Assembly (NCBI GenBank): GCA_965221605.1
Contig: CBDCSK010000015.1
Coordinates: 62,001-126,000 of the forward strand
Source of the DNA: Aldehydirespirator sp965221605
GTDB lineage: Bacteria > Actinomycetota > Acidimicrobiia > Acidimicrobiales > Aldehydirespiratoraceae
Length of the DNA: 64,000 nt
Direction of reading: 5' to 3'
Under the pieces are notes generated by a model that did no database searches, was not told the origin of the DNA, and was given only the letters and a program-made list of their open reading frames with translations. The position numbers and the translations under genes are program-made. Below, piece after piece: positions 57,763 to 64,000 of this stretch; position 1 is the first letter of the stretch; each line of letters starts with the position of its first letter.

Positions 57763-60689
57763 CCATCGATGTCACCTTCGAGCTCAACGGCGCGGCGGTC
57801 ACTCTGGCCGTCGAGCCCCATCACACTCTTAGGGAGGCCCTGCGCCGCCTCGGCATGTTCTCGGTCCATTTCGGCTCCGACAGCGGCGAGACCGGCGCGG
57901 CCGCGATCCTCTACGACGGCCGGCTCGCCTCGGCCGACGTCATCCTGGCCCCCTCGGCCGACGGCCACCGGGTCACCACCGTCGAGTCGCTCAACGTCTC
58001 GCCGGAGCTGCATCCGGTGCAGACCGCCTTCGTGGCCGTCGGAGCCTTCCAGTCCGGCTACTCCGCGGGCGCGATGATCCTCGGCACTCTCGCCCTCCTC
58101 GAGGAGAACCCCGACCCGTCCGAGGACGAGATCCGGGACATGCTCTCGGGCATCCTCGACCGCGAGACCGCCTACGTGAAGCCGGTGGAGGCCGTCAAGC
58201 GGGCCGCGGCGGTGCTTCGGGGTACCGAGACCGAGCCGTTCACACCGCTGGTCATCGAGCCGCTCACCGACGGCTACCGCCCTCCCGCCGAGCCTCCCGG
58301 CAGTCCTGCTCCCGAAGCGCCCCACGCCGCGCCCAGGCTGGTGCCGTCGCGGGAGGTGCCCGACATGGCCGTGGTCGGCAAGCCCGAGGTCAAGGTGGAC
58401 GCCGTGCGGTTGGCCAAGGGCAACCCGGCCTTCACCGACGACATCGAGCCCCGCGGGATGCTGTACGCCAAGGTTCTGCGCAGCCCCCACGCCCACGCCC
58501 GCATCCTGAGCATCGACGACTCGGCGGCCCGGGCGGTGGACGGGGTCCACGCGGTGCTGCACTACGGCAACACCCCCCGGGTCAAGTACGCCTCCGGCGG
58601 GCAGAGCTGGCCCAACCCCCACCCCTACGACCAGGTGAGCTTCGATGACCGGGTCCGCCATGTGGGCGACCGGGTGGCCGCGGTGGCCGCCGAGACCATC
58701 GAGGCCGCCGAGGAGGCCCTGCGACTCATAGAGGTCGAGTACGAGGTCCTGCCGGCGGTGTTCGACGAGCGGTTCGCCATGGACTCCGACGCCCCCAAGG
58801 TCCACGATGAGGACGACACCACCCACATCTGCGACCCCCAGCGCAACCTGGTGCACCACATCGCGGCCCAGCGCGGCGACGTCGACGGCAACCTAGCGAC
58901 CGGAGCCCACGTCTTCGAGCAGACCTTCAGGGTCCATCAGGTCCAGCAGTGCCCCATCGAGCCCCACATCTCGATGGCCTGGCTCGACTCCGACGAGCGC
59001 ATGGTGGTCCGCACCGCCACCCAGGTGCCGTTCCACACCCGCCGGATGCTGGCCCCCCTCATCGACATGGAGATCAAGGACATCCGGGTGATCAAGCCCC
59101 GCATCGGCGGCGGCTTCGGGGCCAAGCAGGAGATGCTGATCGAGGACATCGTCGCCCATCTGGCCATCGCCACCCGCCGCCCGGTCCGCCTGGAGCTGGA
59201 CAGGGCCGAGGAGTTCTACGCCAGCCGGACCCGCCACCCCCAGACCATCACCTTCCGGACCGCGGTCGACGACGACGGCAAGCTGCTGGCCCAGGACATG
59301 GCCATCATCGGCAACACCGGCCCCTACGGCACCCACGGTTTCACCGTTCAGATCGTGTCGGGGCTGCGGGGGCTCACCTCCTACAACGCCTCCTCCAAGC
59401 GCTTCGACTGCCACGTCGTCTACACCAACATCCCGGTGCCGGGCGCCTACCGGGGCTACGGCGCCCCCCAGGCCGAGTTCGCCCTCGAGGCCCACATGGA
59501 GGACATCGCCCGCACCCTCGATCTCGACCCCATCGAGTTCAAGCGGCGCAACTGGGTGAAGGTCGGCGATGAGATGGACATAGCCCCCCATCTGGGCGAG
59601 CGGGCCGTGGAGGAGGAGGAGCTCGACGAGTACCCGAAGGTCATGTCGTCGGGCATCGAGGAGTGCGTGGCCCAGGGCATGCGGGAGATCGACTGGAGCC
59701 GCCGTGACGACGCCGCCTGGAAGGCCCCTGCCGACCGGCCCAACATCCGGCGGGGGATCGGCTTCGCCTTCTGCATGCACGGCACGGCCATCCCGTTCCT
59801 GGACATGGGGGGCTGCTCGATCAAGCTCAACGACGACGGGTCGTTCAACATGCTCATCGGGGCCACCGACCTCGGCACCGGCGCCGACACCGTGATCGGC
59901 CAGATCGCGGCCGAGGTCCTCGGCGTGCCCCTCGACGACATCAAGGTGTATTCCAGCGACACCGACATGACGCCGTTCGATACCGGCGCCTACGCCTCGT
60001 CCACCACCTACATCTCGGGGACGGCCGCGCTGCGGGCCGCGGAGGCGGTCCGGGAGCGGCTCAAGGCGCGGGCCGCCATGCTGCTGGAGGTGGAGGAGCC
60101 CTGCACCATCGAGCTGCGGGATCGCCGGGCCTACGCCGCCGACGGACGCTCGGTAACCCTCGAGGAGATCGCGCTCGACTCGCTCCACTGGCAGGAGCAG
60201 GAGCAGATCATGGGCACGGCCTCGCATGTCTCGCCGGACTGCCCACCCCCGTTCGCGGCCCAGTTCGCCGAGGTGGAGGTGGATGTCGACACGGGCCAGG
60301 TGACGGTGACCAGGCTGGTGATGGCGGTGGACTGCGGGGTGGCCATCAACCCGGTCACCGCCAGCGGCCAGGTTGAGGGCGGCATGATCCAGGCTCTCGG
60401 CTACGCCCATTGCGAGGAGATCGTGCTCGACGACGACGGGCGCATGGTCAACCCGTCGTTCGGTCCCTACAAGATCTACCGGGCCGACGAGATGCCCGAC
60501 ACCGTGGTCTACCTGGTCCAGACCATGGAGGACAGCGGCCCGTTCGGGGCCAAGGCGGTGGCCGAGATCCCCAAGGACGGGGTGGCTCCGGCGGTCCGCA
60601 ACGCCATCCTCGACGCCACCGGCACTGCCATCAACGAACTGCCCTTCACGCCGGAGCGGGTATGGGCAGCCCTGCAAGCCCAGGAGTAG
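57759..60689 (+). CDS. XdhD-type molybdenum hydroxylase with cysteine-free ferredoxin-like domain
   Basis: The protein has 976 residues. The N-terminal 150 residues align with the [2Fe-2S]-binding small subunit of xanthine dehydrogenases. All eight cluster cysteines are replaced: S40, T45, A48 and A59 in HFGSDSGETGAAAI and its following strand, S99 and S102 in GAFQSGYSAGAM, D134 and E136 in LSGILDRETAYVK. After a Pro-rich linker the molybdenum domain is well kept: KPRIGGGFGAKQEMLIEDIV, PGAYRGYGAPQAEFALEAHM, GATDLGTGADTVIGQIAAEV, and GPFGAKAVAEIPKDGVAPAV with the catalytic Glu position. E. coli XdhD, as I recall it, shows the same fusion and loss. Together with SsnA- and YqeB-like neighbours this points to the selenium-dependent molybdenum hydroxylase group. 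Confidence 0.85.
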   Translation: MTIDVTFELNGAAVTLAVEPHHTLREALRRLGMFSVHFGSDSGETGAAAILYDGRLASADVILAPSADGHRVTTVESLNVSPELHPVQTAFVAVGAFQSGYSAGAMILGTLALLEENPDPSEDEIRDMLSGILDRETAYVKPVEAVKRAAAVLRGTETEPFTPLVIEPLTDGYRPPAEPPGSPAPEAPHAAPRLVPSREVPDMAVVGKPEVKVDAVRLAKGNPAFTDDIEPRGMLYAKVLRSPHAHARILSIDDSAARAVDGVHAVLHYGNTPRVKYASGGQSWPNPHPYDQVSFDDRVRHVGDRVAAVAAETIEAAEEALRLIEVEYEVLPAVFDERFAMDSDAPKVHDEDDTTHICDPQRNLVHHIAAQRGDVDGNLATGAHVFEQTFRVHQVQQCPIEPHISMAWLDSDERMVVRTATQVPFHTRRMLAPLIDMEIKDIRVIKPRIGGGFGAKQEMLIEDIVAHLAIATRRPVRLELDRAEEFYASRTRHPQTITFRTAVDDDGKLLAQDMAIIGNTGPYGTHGFTVQIVSGLRGLTSYNASSKRFDCHVVYTNIPVPGAYRGYGAPQAEFALEAHMEDIARTLDLDPIEFKRRNWVKVGDEMDIAPHLGERAVEEEELDEYPKVMSSGIEECVAQGMREIDWSRRDDAAWKAPADRPNIRRGIGFAFCMHGTAIPFLDMGGCSIKLNDDGSFNMLIGATDLGTGADTVIGQIAAEVLGVPLDDIKVYSSDTDMTPFDTGAYASSTTYISGTAALRAAEAVRERLKARAAMLLEVEEPCTIELRDRRAYAADGRSVTLEEIALDSLHWQEQEQIMGTASHVSPDCPPPFAAQFAEVEVDVDTGQVTVTRLVMAVDCGVAINPVTASGQVEGGMIQALGYAHCEEIVLDDDGRMVNPSFGPYKIYRADEMPDTVVYLVQTMEDSGPFGAKAVAEIPKDGVAPAVRNAILDATGTAINELPFTPERVWAALQAQE

Positions 60690-60702
60690 GGGCGCTCGGT
60701 CC

Positions 60703-60784
60703 CGGGGCGAACCGGTGTCGGCGGGCGGCGAACCGATGATCATCGGGGCGAACCGGTGTCGGCGGGCGGCGAACCGATGATCAT
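60703..60784 (+). repeat. 41-bp exact tandem repeat at the start of the amidohydrolase gene
   Basis: Two identical 41-bp units (60703-60743 and 60744-60784) each contain GAACCGGTGTCGG and CGAACCGATGATCAT, so possible GTG and ATG start codons occur twice. Only those of the second unit are in frame with the gene. Confidence 0.95.
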
Positions 60785-62117
60785 CGGGGCCGACTGGGCC
60801 GTGGTCGCGGCGCTGGACGAGCCCCGGCGCCGCTGGGGCGTAAGAGTGGCGGACGGGCTGATCGACGACTGCGGCCCGACCCGCGAGTTGCAGGCCCGCT
60901 ACCCGGACGACGACTTCTGCGACGGGAGCGGCTGCGTGCTGCTGCCCGGCTTCGTCAACGCGCATGTGCACCTGTACGGCGTGCTGGCCCACGGGGTCCC
61001 CGCGCCGGCGCAGCCGGTGGCCGACTTCTGGGGTTTCCTGGACGACTACTGGTGGCCGCTGGTGGAGAACGCCCTCGACCACGAGATGATCTCGGCTGCC
61101 GCCGCCTGGGTGACCGCCGAGCTGGCCGCCGGCGGCACCACCAGCTACTTCGACATCCTGGAGGCCCCCAACGCCCTGCCCGACGCCCTGTTCGCACAAG
61201 CCGAGGCGGCGGCCGCCAGCGGGCTGCGGGGAGTCCTGTCGTTCGAGGCCACCGAGCGGATGGGCCCGGCCAACGGGCAGGCCGGGCTGGATGAGAATGT
61301 GCGCTTCATCGAGGCGTGCCGGGCCGGCGTCGGCGGTTCGGGCGTCGGCGGTCGGGTGTCGGGCGCGATGTGCATCCACACCACGTTCACCTGCAGCGAG
61401 CCCTTCATACGCCGGGCCTTCGAGGCCGCGGCCGACCTGGACGTGTTCTGCCACGCCCACGTCAACGAGGGGGTGCACGAGGGGCGCTGGTGCGCCGAGC
61501 ACCACGGCGTGCGCACCCTGGAGTTCTACGAGCGCATCGGGGTGGCCTCGCCCCGGTTCCAGGCCAGCCAGTGCGTGCAGCTGTCACCCCGCGAGATCGA
61601 CATAATCGCGGCCACCGGCGTGAGGGTGTCGCACATGCCGCTGTCCAACTGCGAGGTGGGCGGGGGCATCGCTCCGGTCCTGGAGATGCTGCAGCGGGAC
61701 GTCACCGTCGGGCTCGGCTCCGACGGCTACCTCAACGACATGTTCGCGGTGATGCGGGGCGCCTTCCTGCTGCACCGGGCCGCCACCCTCGACCCGGGCG
61801 CGATCAGTGCGGCCAGCGTGCTCCATCTGGCCACCGAGGGCTCGGCTCGCACGCTCGGCCTGGAGCGGGTGGGTCGGTTGGAGCCGGGCTGGCACGCCGA
61901 TCTGCAGCTGGTGGAAATCGACGGCCCCAGGGGCCTGCCCACCCCGGTGGAGGCCCACAACTTGCTCGACCAGCTGGTGCTGTGGCGCAACGCCTCCCAT
62001 GTGAGCCGGGTGATGGTGGCTGGCGACTGGATCGTCGACGGCGGCGAGGTGATCGGCGCCGACCTGGACCGGTTGAGGGCTCGCACCCTCGAGCAGGCGG
62101 CCAGACTGTGGTCATGA
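60777..62117 (+). CDS. SsnA-like amidohydrolase
   Basis: The 446-residue protein (from ATG 60777; GTG 60756 is also in frame) is a metal-dependent amidohydrolase. It contains LLPGFVNAHVHLYGVLAHGV with the His-x-His pair, PVADFWGFLDDYWWPLVENA LDHE, VFCHAHVNEGVHEG, and LGSDGYLNDMFAVMRGAFLL with the catalytic Asp. The DF...L..WW.L..AL stretch after the metal site is a feature I associate with SsnA, the aminohydrolase encoded beside XdhD-type enzymes. A direct role in the purine-like substrate pathway of the cluster is likely but not proven. A 41-bp tandem repeat covers its start region. Confidence 0.82.
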   Translation: MIIGADWAVVAALDEPRRRWGVRVADGLIDDCGPTRELQARYPDDDFCDGSGCVLLPGFVNAHVHLYGVLAHGVPAPAQPVADFWGFLDDYWWPLVENALDHEMISAAAAWVTAELAAGGTTSYFDILEAPNALPDALFAQAEAAAASGLRGVLSFEATERMGPANGQAGLDENVRFIEACRAGVGGSGVGGRVSGAMCIHTTFTCSEPFIRRAFEAAADLDVFCHAHVNEGVHEGRWCAEHHGVRTLEFYERIGVASPRFQASQCVQLSPREIDIIAATGVRVSHMPLSNCEVGGGIAPVLEMLQRDVTVGLGSDGYLNDMFAVMRGAFLLHRAATLDPGAISAASVLHLATEGSARTLGLERVGRLEPGWHADLQLVEIDGPRGLPTPVEAHNLLDQLVLWRNASHVSRVMVAGDWIVDGGEVIGADLDRLRARTLEQAARLWS

Positions 62118-62205
62118 CGAGCAGACCGCGTCCCTCGACTCGTTTGGTGCGCACAGACCCGTCACATGCCCGGGAAAGCGCGCACAGAACGGGAGGAGGG
62201 GGGCC

Positions 62206-63009
62206 GTGAGCCTGCTCGGCCAGCTTGCCGACGCCGTCGACGGCGGGGTGGCGGTGGCCTCCGCCACCGTGGTCGACACGTCGCGCTCGGTACCCCGCCG
62301 GGCCGGGGCCAAGATGCTCGTGTACCGCGACGGAGCCATCGCCGGCACCGTCGGCGGGGGCGAGATGGAGGCCCGGGTGGTGGCCGAGGCCGTGGCCGCG
62401 CTTGCCGACGGCCGCTGCCGTCTGCTGTCGTACCGTCTAGTCGACCCTGTCCGGGGCGATCCCGGCGTCTGCGGGGGCGACGTCCAGATCTTCGTGGAGC
62501 CGCACATGCCCAAACCCACCGTCATCGTCATGGGATACGGACACGTCGGGCGGGCCGTGGCTCAGCTCGCCCGCTGGCTGGGCTTCCGGGTGGTGGCCTC
62601 CGACGATCGGGCCGGGATGGAGGACGGTACGGCCGGCGGGGAGGATCTCGAGGGCCTCGCCGACCAGCCACCGGGTGACGCTCCCGACGAACTGGTCGTC
62701 GGCTCCGTCCAAGACCTGCTCGCGGGCCGGACCCTCGACGCCGACACGTCGGTGGTGCTGGTGACCCGCAACGTCGACGTGGACGCCGCGGCCCTGCCCG
62801 CCCTGCTGGCCACCGGCGCCGGCTATGTGGGGGTGATGGGCAGCGAGCGCCGCTGGGCCACCACTAGGGCCCGCCTTGAGGCCGGCGGCGTCGATCCCGC
62901 CGCGCTGGACCGGGTCCACGCGCCCATCGGCATCGAGGTCGGGGCCGAGACCCCCGAGGAGATCGCGTTGAGCATCATGGCCGAGGTGGTCGCCCATCGC
63001 CGGACCTGA
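62206..63009 (+). CDS. XdhC/CoxI family molybdenum-enzyme maturation protein
   Basis: The 267-residue protein has the XdhC layout. The N-terminal domain has SATVVDTSRSVPRRAGAKML and AIAGTVGGGEMEARVVAEAV. The C-terminal Rossmann domain has PTVIVMGYGHVGRAVAQLAR WLGFRVVASDDR and GYVGVMGSERRWATTRARLE, ending with PIGIEVGAETPEEIALSIMA. XdhC proteins bind the molybdenum cofactor, promote its sulfuration and deliver it to the hydroxylase. GTG 62206 follows GGGAGGAGGGGGG. It lies 88 bases after the SsnA-like gene in the same direction. Confidence 0.88.
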   Translation: MSLLGQLADAVDGGVAVASATVVDTSRSVPRRAGAKMLVYRDGAIAGTVGGGEMEARVVAEAVAALADGRCRLLSYRLVDPVRGDPGVCGGDVQIFVEPHMPKPTVIVMGYGHVGRAVAQLARWLGFRVVASDDRAGMEDGTAGGEDLEGLADQPPGDAPDELVVGSVQDLLAGRTLDADTSVVLVTRNVDVDAAALPALLATGAGYVGVMGSERRWATTRARLEAGGVDPAALDRVHAPIGIEVGAETPEEIALSIMAEVVAHRRT

Positions 63010-63039
63010 CAGCGAGCGCGAATTGATGCCGGGACCGTC

Positions 63040-63153
63040 GCGTCGCGGCGTTGTGATTCCCGCTCTTGTTCGCTTCGCTCACGGGCCGCTCGGGCCACGG
63101 CCTCGCACCGTATGAGCCGGACTCGCGCATCTATCCGCTCGGCCTCTGAACCT
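63040..63153 (-). repeat. Dispersed intergenic repeat, copy 2 (inverted)
   Basis: The reverse complement matches 33771-33888, including CAGAGGCCGAGCGGATAG at the end that lies over 63131-63149. The copy covers the ATG at 63112, so that codon is probably not the true start of the following gene. Confidence 0.7.
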
Positions 63154-63180
63154 GCCGGAGCCGGGTCTTCACCGCTGTGC

Positions 63181-63975
63181 GTGCTGCGGGGCGGGGGCGA
63201 CCTGGCCACTGGCGTGGCCTGGCGCCTCACCCGGGCCGGCTGGCCGGTCGTCGTCCTGGAGCTGCCCGAGCCACTCACGATCCGCCGCACGGTGGCGCTG
63301 TCCACCGCGGTGACCGATGGCGAGGTCGACGTGCAGGGAATGCTCGGGATGCTCGCGAGCAGGCCCGAGGAGGCGGTTTCGCTGGCACGCTCGCTGGCGG
63401 GCCGGGGAGGGGCGGCGGTGCTGGTTGCCCCGGAGTTGGAGGCGATGGCGCCGACCCTCCCTGATGTGGTGGTTGATGCCCGGCTTGCCAAGAGCAACAT
63501 CGACACGTCCCGCGATGACGCTCACCTGGTGGTGGCCCTGGGCCCCGGCTTCACCGCGGGAGAGGACTGCCACGCGGTCGTCGAGACGATGCGGGGCCAC
63601 AGTCTGGGTCGGGTGATCTGGACGGGTTCGGCCCAGTCCGACACCGGCAGTCCCGCCGAGTTGGGCGGACGGTCCGCCGACCGGGTCCTGCGGGCCCCTG
63701 TCGCGGGGGAGGTCGTCTGGCATGTGGACATCGGTGATCTCGTCACCGAGGGCCGGCCGCTCGGCGAGGTTGGCGGCGTGACCCTGCGCGCCCCCTTCGA
63801 CGGTGTGGTGCGGGGCGCCATCCGCGGCGGGATGCCGGTTCGGGCCGGGCTCAAGGTCGGCGACATCGACCCGCGCCGCGACCCCTCGGCCTGTTTCCAG
63901 ATCTCCGACAAGGCCCTGGCTGTGGGCGGCGGAGTGCTCGAGGCCGTCCTTGCTCACCTCTCCGGGCGGGCGTGA
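63181..63975 (+). CDS. yqeB: YqeB/EF2563-type selenium-dependent molybdenum hydroxylase system protein
   Basis: From GTG 63181 the protein has 264 residues; an ATG at 63112 (287 residues) lies in a dispersed repeat and adds an unconserved leader. Family blocks are LRGGGDLATGVAWRLTRAGW PVVVLELPEPLTIRRTVALS, PDVVVDARLAKSNIDT, LVVALGPGFTAGEDCHAVVE TMRGHSLGRVIWTGSAQSDT GSPAE, and CFQISDKALAVGGGVLEAVL. These match the protein encoded beside selenium-dependent molybdenum hydroxylases. It is a probable maturation factor, perhaps for the selenium-containing centre. It closes the cluster near the window edge. Confidence 0.87.
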   Translation: MLRGGGDLATGVAWRLTRAGWPVVVLELPEPLTIRRTVALSTAVTDGEVDVQGMLGMLASRPEEAVSLARSLAGRGGAAVLVAPELEAMAPTLPDVVVDARLAKSNIDTSRDDAHLVVALGPGFTAGEDCHAVVETMRGHSLGRVIWTGSAQSDTGSPAELGGRSADRVLRAPVAGEVVWHVDIGDLVTEGRPLGEVGGVTLRAPFDGVVRGAIRGGMPVRAGLKVGDIDPRRDPSACFQISDKALAVGGGVLEAVLAHLSGRA

Positions 63976-64000
63976 CGCCGAACTTCAATGAGTTAGCCAC

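Overview
The window is about 64 kb of high-GC DNA, coding on both strands with short intergenic gaps. It looks like an uncultured-type member of the Actinomycetota, most likely Acidimicrobiia. The reasons are the GC-rich codon use, an F420-type luciferase-like oxidoreductase, RHH/MazF toxin-antitoxin genes, surface proteins that join Calx-beta repeats to cysteine-paired SLH repeats, and many apparently leaderless genes in which a TANNNT hexamer sits 6 to 8 bases before a GTG or ATG. The taxonomy is inference.

Layout. 116-15397: respiratory complex I genes in the order nuoA, B, C, D, H, I, J, K, L, M, N. nuoE, F and G are absent, and a 16-codon ORF sits where they would be. The cluster is split between nuoH and nuoI by a 4.1-kb island of lower-GC genes with Shine-Dalgarno starts: a secreted protein, unknown ORFs, and an OLD/DUF3696-like ATPase paired with a PIN-domain protein. 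15414-29184: a mazF remnant, a DUF4143 ATPase, and a giant secreted Calx-beta/SLH protein gene cut by a 1620-bp IS1380-like element and further damaged by a frameshift. 29286-30863: a MazF/RHH toxin-antitoxin pair and a chimeric McrB-McrC remnant. 31119-41961: metabolic genes (P450, MidA-type methyltransferase, carboxymuconolactone decarboxylase, hydroxyacid dehydrogenase, creatininase, lipoprotein, DinB, flavodoxin-fold, RidA, F420-type oxidoreductase, amidohydrolase). 41298-43449: a 645-bp partial duplication of the amidohydrolase around an 840-bp insert. 43446-47934: an operon of an ATP-grasp/M20 fusion, gamma-glutamyltransferase and N-formylglutamate amidohydrolase. 48079-56858: two ATPase-nuclease-fold genes flanking a yhaO-yhaN cassette whose yhaN is cut by a second 1620-bp copy of the IS. 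57022-63975: a selenium-dependent-molybdenum-hydroxylase-type cluster (FAD subunit, XdhD-type subunit, SsnA-like amidohydrolase, XdhC, YqeB).

How the genes work together. The nuo genes would build the membrane arm and the Q-module of complex I without the NADH-oxidising module, so electrons must come from another donor or from EFG encoded elsewhere. The molybdenum hydroxylase cluster carries its own maturation genes, yet its iron-sulfur domain has lost all eight cluster cysteines. The accessory genes (ATPase-PIN, MazF, McrBC remnant, YhaON, DUF4143/DUF234 ATPases) form a scattered defence and mobile layer. Two IS copies, dispersed and tandem repeats, and short duplications record repeated rearrangement.
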